From the NCBI GenBank assembly GCA_019112625.1, contig DXIW01000002.1, forward strand, positions 1 through 39,968: a stretch of DNA of 39,968 nt, written 5' to 3'. This document shows positions 7,306-15,461 of the stretch, piece by piece (positions within the stretch are counted from its first letter, which is position 1; each line of letters begins with the position of its first letter). Source of the DNA: Candidatus Acutalibacter stercorigallinarum (lineage in GTDB: Bacteria; Bacillota; Clostridia; Oscillospirales; Acutalibacteraceae). A model generated the notes under the pieces. It made no database searches and was not told the DNA's origin. It saw nothing but the letters and a program-made list of their open reading frames with translations. A program made the translations under genes and the position numbers.

Positions 7306-7573
7306 ACGGGAAAAACCCCTATCCGCTCACTTCGTTCGCTAACCGGGGTTTTTGGGAAGCAGCAAACCAGGGCTAAGCACGCCCTTGGGGGGTGTGCGAA
7401 CGAGTCAAGTTTCGCTTCGCTCAACTTACTCGGCCGAGTTTCGCATCCGCGAAACTCGCGGCAAGATAAAAACTTATACCTCGTAGGAGGGGGTGCGGGG
7501 GAGGCGTTAAGCGCCTGTGGCGCTTTCCCAACGCCGACCGAACCGGCAGGTGAGACCTCTCCCCCGTGGGGGG
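7306..7573. other. Non-coding repeat-rich spacer
   Basis: No gene is seen. It holds fragments of the mosaic repeats also found near 39870, including the motif GGCTAAGCACGCCC (7371-7384) and the hairpin element at 7399-7465. It also holds an ACCGAACCGGCAGGTGAGAC module near 7536-7555. Confidence 0.7.
7399..7465. repeat. Dispersed hairpin element, copy B
   Basis: AAGTT/AACTT and CGAGTTTCG/CGAAACTCG hairpins are followed by CGGCAAG. It closely matches the element at 39898-39968 at the window end, including the CATCC loop. Confidence 0.8.
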
Positions 7574-7756
7574 ATACAAAGGGGGCGCGAAGCCCCCCTT
7601 TGAAAAACTTTATATTATTATTTTGAAATTAGAAATCCCCCTCCCGCGCCAGCGCCGTCCCCTCTTCCCAAGAAGTATATATGCGCGGGAGGGGGGTGAG
7701 CGAGCGCCAGTGGCGCTCTGCCGCGAACCGACCGAGGCGGCAGCCGAGACGGGGGA
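7574..7756 (+). repeat. Composite covarying-hairpin repeat, copy 1
   Basis: Modules in order are: a CAAAGGGGG/CCCCCTTTG hairpin; an AT-rich stretch; CCCCCTCCCGCG pairing with CGCGGGAGGGGG around a variable centre; the palindrome GAGCGCCAGTGGCGCTC; CTGCCGC pairing with GCGGCAG around GAACCGACCGAG; and GCCGAGACGGGGG. The same order recurs in reverse orientation at 32032-32199 and 39685-39852. The centres and loops differ while pairing is kept. No ORF is supported. Confidence 0.82.
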
Positions 7757-7860
7757 GGGCGCCACATAGCCAGTCACCCCTTCCGCCGCCTCCGGCGGCA
7801 CCGTCTCGCCTGCCTCCCCTAACGAGGGAGGTGCGGAAGAAGAGAACGTAAGAGAAAAAC
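7757..7860. repeat. Intergenic repeat module with CGCCG hairpin
   Basis: CAGTCACCCCTTCCGCCGCCTCCGGCGGC and the following CCGTCTCGCCTGCCTCCCC recur near 31706-31740, 31850-31870 and 39569-39612. It lies between the composite repeat and the VOC gene. Confidence 0.65.
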
Positions 7861-7874
7861 AAGGAGGAACCGCT

Positions 7875-8255
7875 ATGAAGATCAAACTGCGCACCATTGT
7901 GGTGGACTGCGCGGACGCCCAGCGGGCGTCGGACTTTTACGCCAAGCTGCTGGGCTGGGAAAAGACCGTGGTAGAGCCAAACTGGGTGCTCATGCGGGAC
8001 CCGGCCGGCGGCACCGGCCTGTCCTTCCAGGCGGAGGAGGACTACGTGCCCCCGGTCTGGCCCGAGGAGCCGGGGGAGCAGCAAAAGAGCGAGCACATGG
8101 ACTTTCTGGTGGATCGCTTGAAAGAGGCGGAGGCCCACGCCCTGGCCTGCGGGGCGGTGCGCTCGCCCCAGCAGTTTTTACAGGGGGTCACCGTGTTTTT
8201 CGACCCGGACGGCCATCCCTTCTGCCTGTTCGAGGACCCCTCCTACCAATGGTAG
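7875..8255 (+). CDS. VOC (glyoxalase/bleomycin-resistance fold) protein
   Basis: This 126-residue single-module vicinal oxygen chelate protein has paired beta-alpha-beta-beta-beta motifs: RTIVVDCADAQRASDFYAKLLGW at the N terminus and HMDFLVDRLKEAEAHALACGA in the second half, ending FDPDGHPFCLFEDP. Members are metal-dependent lyases, dioxygenases or drug-binding proteins. The substrate is unknown. A strong AAGGAGG site precedes the ATG. I see no clear promoter in the repeat-rich region upstream. A strong terminator follows at 8262-8302, shared with the convergent phoR. It does not closely resemble the second VOC protein at 18544. Confidence 0.85.
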   Translation: MKIKLRTIVVDCADAQRASDFYAKLLGWEKTVVEPNWVLMRDPAGGTGLSFQAEEDYVPPVWPEEPGEQQKSEHMDFLVDRLKEAEAHALACGAVRSPQQFLQGVTVFFDPDGHPFCLFEDPSYQW

Positions 8256-8261
8256 CGAAAA

Positions 8262-8302
8262 AAAGAGAAAGGCCCGGGCCAGTACCCGGGCCTTCCCTTT
8301 TG
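8262..8302. terminator. Bidirectional terminator between VOC gene and phoR
   Basis: AAGGCCCGGG (8269-8278) pairs with CCCGGGCCTT (8285-8294), with TTCCCTTTT after it on the plus strand and an A/T-rich run (CTCTTTTTTTCG) on the minus strand. It serves two convergent units, the VOC gene and the pst-pho operon. Confidence 0.88.
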
Positions 8303-8345
8303 GGAAAACAATGAAGAAAGACAACTGTCTCTTATATGCGATCTT

Positions 8346-10016
8346 TTATACGCGGTATCTGCGGGGGAAGGTGAGGGTCACCGTGGTGCCCTTGCCCTCC
8401 TGGCTCTCCAGGCGCACCTGGGCGTTGTGGAAGGCCGCCCCGTGCTTGACGATGGACAGCCCCAGCCCCGTGCCGCCAATCTCCTTCGAGTGGCTCTTGT
8501 CCACCCGGTAAAAGCGCTCGAACACCCGCTCCCGGTCCGCGGCGGGGATGCCGATGCCCGTGTCCGCCACGGAGAGTGTCACGTCCCGGGAGCTTTCCGT
8601 CACGGTTATGGTGACGCTGCCCCCCTTGCGGTTGTATTTCACAGCGTTGTCGCACAGGTTGTACACCATCTCGTCCACAATGCTCCGCACCCCCCGGATG
8701 CTCCCGCTGCCCTGCACGGCCATGGTCAGGCCCTGCTCCTTGGCGGCGGGCTCCAGGCGGCGGGCCACATCCTGGGCCAGGGCCAGCAGGTCCAGGTCCT
8801 CGCTGGGCAGCTGCACGTCCTCCTCATCCAGCCGGGACAGCCGCATGATGTCGTCCACCAGGGAGATGAGCCGCTGGGACTCGGTGTAGATGTTCCCGGC
8901 AAAGCGGGGCACGTCCGCGGGCTTTACCATGCCGTTCTGCATGATCTCCGCGAACCCGGAGATGGAGGTGAGGGGCGTTTTCAGCTCGTGAGAGACGTTG
9001 GCGGTAAACTCCCGCCGCAGGTTCTCCCGTTCCTCCCGCTCGGTGATGTCCAGAATCACCACCACGGCGCCCACCACCTCCCCGTCCCGCAGGACAGGGT
9101 TGCCCAGCACCTGGCAGCAGCGGCCGTTCTCCCGCAGCAGCTGCTGGCTGCGTCTGCCGGAGAGGGCCCCGTCCACCACGCTGCGGAAGCTGGCGCTGCG
9201 GTTCAGGGTCAGGGCGCTCTCCCGGCCGCCCGCCTGGGCGTCGGGGCAGCCCAGCAGCCGCAGGGCGCTGGTGTTGTAGGAGAGGATGTCCGTGTGGTGG
9301 TCCAGCACCAAAAAGCCCTCGCTCATGTTCTCGGTGATGGCGGTGAACTCCTCCTGCTTCTCCTTCAGGGAGCGCATCTGGGCCGCGATGGCCTGGTTCT
9401 GCTTGCTGATCTTCGTCAGCAGGGGGGAGATCTCATCGTAGGTCAGGTTCTCCTCCGGGTGCTCCAGGTCCAGCTGGTTGATGGGCGCCACGATCCGCTT
9501 GGTCAGGTAGCTGGACAGCAGCGCCGTCACCGCCACCGCCAGCAGGGCCGAGCCCACGATCCAGGGCAGCACGCTGAACAGGGCGGCGAACACGGTGTCG
9601 GTGGTGGCGGCGATGCGCAGCACCCGGCCGTCCGTCAGCTTCACCGCGTAGTAGTAGGTCTTTTCGTCAATGGTGTCCGACATGCGGGTGACCTCCCCGG
9701 CGCCGGAGGCCAAGGCCTCCCGCACCTCTTCCCGGTCCCCGTGGTTCTCCATGGCGGCGGCGTCGGCCTGGCTGTCGTACAGCACCGTCCCGTCCCCGTC
9801 AATAAGGGTCAGCCGGTTTTTGGGATTTTTCAGGCTCTCCAGGTACCCGGCCCCCAGCTGCTCCACCGCCGGCTTGATGGAGTCGGCGGTCTCCCGCACC
9901 TCGTCCTCCATGTGGCCCGCGAAATCGCTGTAGTACACAACGGTGGTAAGCACCGTGGCCAGCAGCACTGTGATGAGGGCCGTAAGGCACATATTCAAAA
10001 AAATCTTTTTTCTCAT
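8346..10016 (-). CDS. phoR: Phosphate sensor histidine kinase PhoR-like
   Basis: This 556-residue membrane histidine kinase should autophosphorylate under phosphate limitation and donate to the response regulator encoded just before it. It has TM1 at about 7-29, an extracytoplasmic sensor at about 30-140, and TM2 at about 145-170. HAMP-like and coiled regions follow to 220, then a PAS domain (about 222-330). The H-box is FTANVSHELKTPLTS with His343. The ATPase domain has an N-box DNAVKYN, DTGIGIP and GGTGLGLSIVKH. The ATG at 10016 (MRKKIFLN) follows a GGAAAGAAG site; the open frame continues 29 codons upstream but lacks a better start. The kinase is the last gene of the pst-pho operon. Confidence 0.92.
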   Translation of the reverse strand: MRKKIFLNMCLTALITVLLATVLTTVVYYSDFAGHMEDEVRETADSIKPAVEQLGAGYLESLKNPKNRLTLIDGDGTVLYDSQADAAAMENHGDREEVREALASGAGEVTRMSDTIDEKTYYYAVKLTDGRVLRIAATTDTVFAALFSVLPWIVGSALLAVAVTALLSSYLTKRIVAPINQLDLEHPEENLTYDEISPLLTKISKQNQAIAAQMRSLKEKQEEFTAITENMSEGFLVLDHHTDILSYNTSALRLLGCPDAQAGGRESALTLNRSASFRSVVDGALSGRRSQQLLRENGRCCQVLGNPVLRDGEVVGAVVVILDITEREERENLRREFTANVSHELKTPLTSISGFAEIMQNGMVKPADVPRFAGNIYTESQRLISLVDDIMRLSRLDEEDVQLPSEDLDLLALAQDVARRLEPAAKEQGLTMAVQGSGSIRGVRSIVDEMVYNLCDNAVKYNRKGGSVTITVTESSRDVTLSVADTGIGIPAADRERVFERFYRVDKSHSKEIGGTGLGLSIVKHGAAFHNAQVRLESQEGKGTTVTLTFPRRYRV

Positions 10017-10044
10017 AGCACTTCTTTCCTTGTGGCGGATGAAA

Positions 10045-10731
10045 TTAGGCCAGGGGCTTCTCCTTGCTGTCGATCTTGTACCCCACGCCCCGCACTGTCT
10101 CAATCAGGGAGCCCAGCTCCCCCAGTTTCTGCCGCAGGGTGCGCACGTGGACATCCACCGTGCGGGTCTCCCCGTCAAAGTCGTAGCCCCAGATCTTCGT
10201 CAGCAGCTTGTCCCGTGTGAGCACCATGCCGTCGTTCTCCAGCAGGGTGCGCAGCAGCTCGAACTCCTTCAAGGTCAGCTGCACCTCCCGGCCATCCACC
10301 TGCACCAGGTGCCTGGCGGGGGAGACCCGCAGCCTGCCCAGCACGTATTCGGGGGCCTCGCCCTCTGCCTCGGTACGGCGCAGCAGGGCTTTTACCCGGG
10401 CCACCAGCTCCATCATGCCGAAGGGCTTGGGCAGGTAGTCGTCGGCGCCGCTGTCCAGGCCCAGCACCTTGTCGTACTCGCTGTCCTTGGCGGTGAGCAT
10501 CATCACCGGGATCTTCTGGGTGGCGGGGGCCGCGCGCAGCTTTTTCAAAACCTGCAGCCCGTCCTCCTCCGGCAGCATGATGTCCAGAAGCACCAGGCTG
10601 GGGGCCTCCTGCTCCACGGCGGCCCAGAACTGGCTGGGCCGGGCAAAGCCCTGGGTGTCGAACCCGGTGGAGTGAAGGGTGTAGGCCACCAGCTCCCGGA
10701 TGCTGTTGTCGTCCTCAAGAATATAGATCAT
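10045..10731 (-). CDS. phoP: Response regulator PhoP/PhoB-like, OmpR family
   Basis: This 228-residue two-domain regulator has a receiver domain at 1-118 with acidic residues EDD at 6-8, phosphoacceptor Asp50 (LVLLDIMLPEEDG), the Thr of MMLTAKD and the Lys of LPKPF. A winged-helix DNA-binding domain at about 130-222 shows LTLKEFELLRTLLENDGMVLTRDKLL and RTVDVHVRTLRQKLG. The partner is the kinase 28 bases downstream. The target is likely the pstS promoter with TTTAAC/TTTTAC repeats at 15150-15194. It sits after phoU in the operon. The gene name rests on context with pst and phoU as well as on sequence. Confidence 0.93.
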   Translation of the reverse strand: MIYILEDDNSIRELVAYTLHSTGFDTQGFARPSQFWAAVEQEAPSLVLLDIMLPEEDGLQVLKKLRAAPATQKIPVMMLTAKDSEYDKVLGLDSGADDYLPKPFGMMELVARVKALLRRTEAEGEAPEYVLGRLRVSPARHLVQVDGREVQLTLKEFELLRTLLENDGMVLTRDKLLTKIWGYDFDGETRTVDVHVRTLRQKLGELGSLIETVRGVGYKIDSKEKPLA

Positions 10732-10773
10732 AGGTCCTCCCCGGCTCCCAAACAGGGCCGGGCCCTCCTTTTT

Positions 10774-11421
10774 TTAGAGAGATTCCTTCTGGCCGGTGAT
10801 GGCGTATTGCACCCACTCGGCCACATTCACGGCGTGGTCGCCGATGCGCTCGAAATACTTGGCCACCATCAGCAGGTCCACGCAGAACTCGCCGCTCTCC
10901 CGGTTCTCCCCGATGAGGGCGATGAGTTCCCCCTTCACCCGGTTGAACATCTGGTCCACCGCGGCGTCGTCCGCCATGACCTTCTGGGCCAGGGGCAGGT
11001 CCCGCCGGACAAAGGAGTCCACGCTCTCGGTGACCATCTGGATGGTGGCCTCGGCCATCTCCTTGATGTGCACCTTGCTCCCGGCGATGTCCCCCTGGGT
11101 CAGGTAGGGCAGCAGCTCGGCGATGTCCGAGGCCTGGTCGCCGATGCGCTCCAGGTCGGAGATCATCTTCAGCGCCGAGGAGATCTGCCGCAGGTCCCCG
11201 GCCACCGGTTGCTGCTGCAGCAGCAGCCGCATGCACAGCCCCTCAATCTCCCGCTCCTTCTGGTCGATCTCCAGCTCGATGGGCTTTACCTGCTTGGCCA
11301 GCTTCAGGTCGTTTTCCAGCAAGGCCTTGGCGGCGGTGGAGATGGCGTCCTCGCACAGGGCCCCGGTCTTGATGAGCTCTACGTTGAGCTGTTCCAACTG
11401 CTCTTCAAATTTATTGCGCAT
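10774..11421 (-). CDS. phoU: Phosphate uptake regulator PhoU
   Basis: This 215-residue all-helical protein has the two three-helix repeats of PhoU. Each repeat carries a metal-binding signature: SDLERIGDQASD near residue 90 and KYFERIGDHAVN near residue 190. PhoU links the Pst transporter to PhoR and limits phosphate uptake. It starts three bases after the pstB stop, so translation is coupled. The length is normal and nothing is missing. A gap of about 42 bases separates it from phoP, with a GGGGAGG site. Confidence 0.96.
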   Translation of the reverse strand: MRNKFEEQLEQLNVELIKTGALCEDAISTAAKALLENDLKLAKQVKPIELEIDQKEREIEGLCMRLLLQQQPVAGDLRQISSALKMISDLERIGDQASDIAELLPYLTQGDIAGSKVHIKEMAEATIQMVTESVDSFVRRDLPLAQKVMADDAAVDQMFNRVKGELIALIGENRESGEFCVDLLMVAKYFERIGDHAVNVAEWVQYAITGQKESL

Positions 11422-11424
11422 GGT

Positions 11425-12174
11425 TTAGCCGAACCTCCCGGTGATGTAGTCTTCGGTGCGTTTGTCCTGGGGCATAGAGAACAGGGACTCCGTGGGGCCC
11501 GCCTCCACCAGCTCTCCCAGCAGGAAGAAGGCCGTCTTGTCCGAGATACGGGCCGCCTGCTGCATGTTGTGGGTGACGATAACAATAGTATACTTATTTT
11601 TCAGCTCCATGGCAAGGTCCTCAATCTTCGAGGTGGAGATGGGGTCCAGGGCGCTGGTGGGCTCGTCCATCAGCAGCACGTCGGGCTCCACCGCCAGGGC
11701 CCTGGCGATGCACAGCCGCTGCTGCTGCCCGCCGGAGAGGCCCAGGGCGCTCTTCTTCAGCCGGTCCTTCAGCTCGTCCCAAATGGCCGCGTCCCGCAGG
11801 GACTTCTCCACAATCTCGTCCAGCTTCACCTTCGAGCGGATGCCGTGGGTGCGGGGCCCGTAGGCGATGTTGTCGTACACGCTCATGGGGAAGGGGTTGG
11901 GCTTCTGGAACACCATGCCCACCCGCTTGCGCAGGTGGTTCACGTCCACGTTGCCGTAGATGTCCTCCCCGTCCAGCAGAATCTCCCCGGTGATCTTGCA
12001 CCCCTCCACCAGGTCGTTCATGCGGTTCAGGGATTTGAGGAGAGTGGACTTGCCGCAGCCCGAGGGGCCGATAAAGGCCGTCACCTCGTTGGGGGCGATG
12101 TTCAGGTTCACGGTTTTCAGGGCCTTAAAATTCCCGTAGTATAAGTCTAGATTCCGGATGGTAAATTTATCCAT
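11425..12174 (-). CDS. pstB: Phosphate ABC transporter ATP-binding protein PstB
   Basis: This 249-residue ATPase powers high-affinity phosphate import. Walker A is GPSGCGKST near residue 33, the signature is LSGGQQQR, and Walker B is [13 protein letters not shown] followed by the switch His of VTHNMQQA. The typical PstB features [23 protein letters not shown] and [17 protein letters not shown] are present. The length matches E. coli PstB closely. It lies 29 bases after pstA and three before phoU. Confidence 0.97.
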   Translation of the reverse strand: MDKFTIRNLDLYYGNFKALKTVNLNIAPNEVTAFIGPSGCGKSTLLKSLNRMNDLVEGCKITGEILLDGEDIYGNVDVNHLRKRVGMVFQKPNPFPMSVYDNIAYGPRTHGIRSKVKLDEIVEKSLRDAAIWDELKDRLKKSALGLSGGQQQRLCIARALAVEPDVLLMDEPTSALDPISTSKIEDLAMELKNKYTIVIVTHNMQQAARISDKTAFFLLGELVEAGPTESLFSMPQDKRTEDYITGRFG

Positions 12175-12203
12175 GCTCGCGTTCCCTTCTCAAAAATGTT
12201 TCC

Positions 12204-13115
12204 TTACGCCTTGGTGAATTTCCGGGCCACAAAGGAGGACAGGGCGTTGATGCCCACCACCAGCACCAGCAGCACCACGGCGGTGGCGTAGGCGGCCTCC
12301 CGGGCCAGGCCTTCGTTCAAGAGGTTATACATGTGCACCGCCAGGGTGCGGCCGGAGTCCATGGGGTCGATGGCCACTTTCGCCACCGAGCCGGAGGTGA
12401 ACATCAGCGCCGCGGTCTCGCCCACGATGCGCCCGATGCCCAGGATGATGCCGGACAGGATGCCGGGCATGGCCGAGGGCAGGATGATGCGGAACACCGT
12501 GCGCAGCTTGCCGGCCCCCAGGCCGAAGCTGCCCTCCCGGAAGGAGTCGGGCACGCTCATCAGGGCCTCCTCGGTGGTGCGCATAATGAGGGGCAGGATC
12601 ATAATGGCCATGGTCAGGGCCCCGCCCACCATGGAGTACCCCCAGCCAAAGCTGATGACGAAGAACAGGTAGCCGAACAGGCCGTACACAATGGAGGGGA
12701 TGCCGGACAGGGTCTCGGCGGTGATGCGCACCACCCCCACCAGCTTGTTGCCCCGCCGGGCGTACTCCACCAGGTAGATGGCGGAGAAGATGCCCACCGG
12801 CACCGCCACCACCAGGGACAGCACCGTCATCAGCACAGTGTTGATGAGGGCGGGCAGCAGGGAGGCGTTCTCGCTGGTAAACTCCAGCTCGAACAGGGAG
12901 GGCTTCAGGTTGGGCAGGCCCATAATCACGATGTAGGCCACCAAAAACAGCAGTACCGCCACGGTGAGCACGGCCGCCGCCGTCACCAAAATGCGCAGCA
13001 CCAGGGACAGGGGAGAGGCCTTGTACTGCAGCATGGTCTGCTTGAAGGTGGGGGTATTGATGGCCTGGACGGCCGCCTCCCCCTGGGCGCCGGCTTTCTT
13101 AAAAGGGTTGCTCAT
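12204..13115 (-). CDS. pstA: Phosphate ABC transporter permease PstA
   Basis: This 303-residue inner-membrane permease has six predicted transmembrane segments. The first is at about 38-65 after a polar N-terminal tail. The EAA cytoplasmic loop, SFREGSFGLGAGKLRTVFRI, couples to PstB, and SGIPSIVYGLFG is shared with PstC. Its start overlaps the pstC stop by four bases (13112-13115). It pairs with PstC to form the channel. Confidence 0.96.
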   Translation of the reverse strand: MSNPFKKAGAQGEAAVQAINTPTFKQTMLQYKASPLSLVLRILVTAAAVLTVAVLLFLVAYIVIMGLPNLKPSLFELEFTSENASLLPALINTVLMTVLSLVVAVPVGIFSAIYLVEYARRGNKLVGVVRITAETLSGIPSIVYGLFGYLFFVISFGWGYSMVGGALTMAIMILPLIMRTTEEALMSVPDSFREGSFGLGAGKLRTVFRIILPSAMPGILSGIILGIGRIVGETAALMFTSGSVAKVAIDPMDSGRTLAVHMYNLLNEGLAREAAYATAVVLLVLVVGINALSSFVARKFTKA

Positions 13116-14029
13116 GCCTGGGCCTCCTTTCTCTTCAGCACCGAGAACAGCAGGTTGATGATGAGGATGAACACGAACAGCACCACGCCGGTGGCGATGA
13201 GGGCCTCCCGGTGCAGGCCGGTGGAGTAGCCCATCTCGGTGACGATGTTGCCCGTCAGGGTGCGCACGCCGTCTAAAATGCTCCCGGGGATGCGGGGCTG
13301 GTTGCCGGCGATCATAATCACAGCCATGGTCTCGCCGATGGCCCGGCCCACCCCCAGGATGATCCCGGCCAGGATGCCGGACTTGGCCGCGGGCACGGTG
13401 ACGAAGAACACGCTGCGCTCGTGGCTGGCCCCCAGGGCCAAAGCGCCCTCGTAGTAGCTGTCGGGCACGGCCCGGATGGCGCTCTCCGACACGCCGATGA
13501 TGGTGGGCAGGATCATAATGCCCAGCAGGATGGAGGCGGTGAGGATGCTCTTGCCGTGGTTGCTGCCGAAGAGGGCCTGCATCATGGGCACGATGACCAT
13601 CAGCCCGAAGAAGCCGTAGACGATGGAGGGGATGCCCGCCAGCAGGTCCACTGCGGGCTTCAGGACCTTATACAGCCCCTTGGGACAGAACTTGGCCATG
13701 TAGATGGCGGCCAGCAGCCCCAGGGGCACCCCCACGATGATGGCCCCGGCGGTGACGTAGATACTGCCCAAAATCATGGGGAAGATGCCGTACATGTCGG
13801 CGTTGGGCCGCCACTCGGTGCCCAGGAGGAACTCCACGGGCCCGATCTCGGCGATGGCGGGGATGCCGTTGGCGAACAGGTAGATGCAGATCAGGGCCAC
13901 GCACAGGATGGAGATACAGGCGGCCACCAGAAAGACGATGCGCATCACCGTCTCCCGCAGATTCCCTTTCCGGCTGCCCAGCAGGGACTTTTTCCCCTTG
14001 CTCTGGGCGCCGGAGCGATTCATATCCAT
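13112..14029 (-). CDS. pstC: Phosphate ABC transporter permease PstC
   Basis: This 305-residue permease has six transmembrane segments, the first at about 28-53. It has LLAGIPSIVYGFFGLMV and the EAA loop SYYEGALALGASHERSVFF. A GAGGAGG site at 14041-14047 serves the ATG at 14029; a second in-frame ATG two codons on is possible. An attenuator-like hairpin separates it from pstS, and pstA overlaps its end. Confidence 0.96.
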   Translation of the reverse strand: MDMNRSGAQSKGKKSLLGSRKGNLRETVMRIVFLVAACISILCVALICIYLFANGIPAIAEIGPVEFLLGTEWRPNADMYGIFPMILGSIYVTAGAIIVGVPLGLLAAIYMAKFCPKGLYKVLKPAVDLLAGIPSIVYGFFGLMVIVPMMQALFGSNHGKSILTASILLGIMILPTIIGVSESAIRAVPDSYYEGALALGASHERSVFFVTVPAAKSGILAGIILGVGRAIGETMAVIMIAGNQPRIPGSILDGVRTLTGNIVTEMGYSTGLHREALIATGVVLFVFILIINLLFSVLKRKEAQA

Positions 14030-14057
14030 TTCCGTATTGATTCCTCCTCTTATCGCA

Positions 14058-14090
14058 GGAAAAGGGCCGGGGGATGCCCAGGCCCTTTTC
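14058..14090 (-). terminator. Attenuator-like terminator between pstS and pstC
   Basis: On the minus strand AAAAGGGCC pairs with GGCCCTTTT around a 12-base loop. It sits 20 bases past the pstS stop and just before the pstC ribosome binding site. Partial termination here would give more PstS than channel subunits, as is common for ABC importers. Confidence 0.75.
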
Positions 14091-14109
14091 AGTCAAATGG
14101 TACCTTGCC

Positions 14110-15078
14110 TCAGGCCACTTCGCTCCAGTCGGTGACGTTGCCCAGGTAGATGTCCCGCACCTGCTCGGTGGTCAGGTCCTCGATGGGGGATTCGTTGTTC
14201 ACGATGATGGCGATGCCGTCGGTGGCGATGACCGTGTTCACCAGGCCGGCGTCCAGCTCTTCCTGCTTCAGCTCGCGGGAGGCCATGCCGATGTCGCTCA
14301 TGCCGTTGATGGCGTCGGTCATACCGGTGGTGGAGTCAGAGGTCTGCAGCTCGATCTCCACGTTGGGGTTCACGGCGTTGTAGCCCTCGATGAGCTTCTG
14401 CATCAGGGGGGAGACAGAGGAGGAACCGGAGATGGTGACAGAGCCGGAAGCGCCGTTGCTCTCAAAGGCCTCCACATCGGCTACGGGGATGTAGTCCTCC
14501 GCCACAATGGCCTGGCCCTCAGTGCTCATGATGTAATTCATAAAGTCCTGGGCGGCCTCGTTCTGCAGCTCGCCCTTGGTGGCCACGTTGAAGGGACGGG
14601 ACACAGTGTAGCTGCCGTTCTCGATGTTCTCGGCGGTGGGCTCCACGCCGTCGATCTTCACACCCTTCACGGTGTCGTCCAGAGAACCCAGGGAGATGTA
14701 CCCGATGGCCCCGGTGTTGCCGGCCACAGTCTGGATCACGACTTCGGTGGAGTTGGAGATCTCGGCGTCCACGGTGGTCATGTCGTTGCCCTCTTCGTCC
14801 TCTACGCCAATCAGCTCAACGAAAGCGCCCCGGGTGCCGGAACCGTCCTCACGGGAGACCACGGTGATGGGGCCCTCAGCGGCAGTGCCCTCAGTGGAAG
14901 CGGCCTCGCCGCTCTCCTCAGAGGCCTCGCTGGAAGCCTCAGAAGAAGCCTCGCTGGAAGCGGAGGAGGTGGAGGCGGAAGCGCTGCTCTCAGAGGAGCT
15001 GCTCTCGGTGTTGCCGCAGGCGGCCAGCATAGAGACGCACAGCGCGGCGGCCATCAAAATGGAAATTGCTTTTTTCAT
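14110..15078 (-). CDS. pstS: Circularly permuted phosphate-binding lipoprotein PstS
   Basis: This 322-residue substrate-binding lipoprotein captures phosphate outside the membrane for PstCAB. The signal peptide has lipobox LAAC with Cys21. A Ser/Glu/Ala-rich tether follows at 22-68. The mature fold is in swapped order. Residues 69-203 are what is normally the C-terminal half (PITVVSREDGSGTRGAF, GAIGYISLGSLDD, EGQAIV..YIPV). Residues 212-322 are what is normally the N-terminal half (GSVTISGSSSVSPLM, STTGMTDAI, SDIGMASREL, IYLGNVTDWSEV). All phosphate-binding loops remain present. The ATG at 15078 follows AAGGAAGG; the open frame to 15261 lacks a signal peptide start. The order suggests a circular permutation, not a rearranged assembly, because the frame is intact and both ends fall at a domain hinge. 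Confidence 0.93.
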   Translation of the reverse strand: MKKAISILMAAALCVSMLAACGNTESSSSESSASASTSSASSEASSEASSEASEESGEAASTEGTAAEGPITVVSREDGSGTRGAFVELIGVEDEEGNDMTTVDAEISNSTEVVIQTVAGNTGAIGYISLGSLDDTVKGVKIDGVEPTAENIENGSYTVSRPFNVATKGELQNEAAQDFMNYIMSTEGQAIVAEDYIPVADVEAFESNGASGSVTISGSSSVSPLMQKLIEGYNAVNPNVEIELQTSDSTTGMTDAINGMSDIGMASRELKQEELDAGLVNTVIATDGIAIIVNNESPIEDLTTEQVRDIYLGNVTDWSEVA

Positions 15079-15133
15079 AACGTAGACCTTCCTTTTTTCT
15101 TTCCAAAGATTTTGGTTTTCGCTTGCAGGCCCT

Positions 15134-15194
15134 AGTGTACGACAGCTTTGTAAAATGTAAAACCGGCGGTTTGTTAAATCGAGGTTAAGTAAAA
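15134..15194 (-). promoter_or_regulatory. pst operon promoter with Pho-box-like repeats
   Basis: On the minus strand CTTAAC and TTTAAC lie 11 bases apart (15184-15189 and 15173-15178). TTTTACATTTTACA follows at 15150-15163, then a TACACT -10-like box at 15134-15139. Gram-positive PhoP binds TTAACA-like direct repeats with 11-base period, replacing a -35 box. The repeats are imperfect, so this is a candidate only. Confidence 0.5.
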
Positions 15195-15239
15195 TCCCTC
15201 TTTTTCCCGGGTTTGTAAAATTGCCCAGCTTCCCAGTAT

Positions 15240-15367
15240 TTCGGGGATTTCTCTTGGTCAAACCCTCCTCCGCCCCGCGGCGCGGGCGCCGGGCCGCCGG
15301 GCGCGGCCCTTCCCGCCCGCGCCTCCCTCCTCACCTGCCCCCCTTCCCGCCCGCGCCCCTTCCCGAA
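15240..15367. other. Very GC-rich spacer with a short tandem repeat
   Basis: Between the divergent pstS and murE promoters lies a stretch of roughly 85% GC. It includes two copies of CCCTTCCCGCCCGCGCC (15307-15323 and 15341-15357). No gene or terminator is evident. Confidence 0.6.
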
Positions 15368-15396
15368 TTGACATTCGGCCGGGAATGGGGTATCAT
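15368..15396 (+). promoter_or_regulatory. Sigma-A promoter of murE
   Basis: TTGACA (15368-15373), a 17-base spacer and TATCAT (15391-15396). Transcription would start near 15403, giving a leader of about 60 bases before the GGGAGG site of murE. Confidence 0.82.
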
Positions 15397-15461
15397 GGAA
15401 GGAGTTTGGAACGACCCTTATTTTTCATAGTATAGAAAGCATAAGTTCGGGAGGGACGCAT

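Noticed and set aside
8311-8511. A 66-codon plus-strand ORF after the VOC gene
   Set aside because: It lies past the terminator and is mostly antisense to the end of phoR, with no ribosome binding site or family match.
9943-12144. A 733-codon open frame on the plus strand opposite phoR, phoP, phoU and pstB
   Set aside because: It is antisense to four clear genes and is His/Gln/Leu/Gly-rich, as expected from the complement of GC-biased codons. It has no recognisable domain.
15079-15261. Longer N terminus for PstS
   Set aside because: It overlaps the Pho-box-like promoter region. The signal peptide starts at the ATG at 15078 behind AAGGAAGG.
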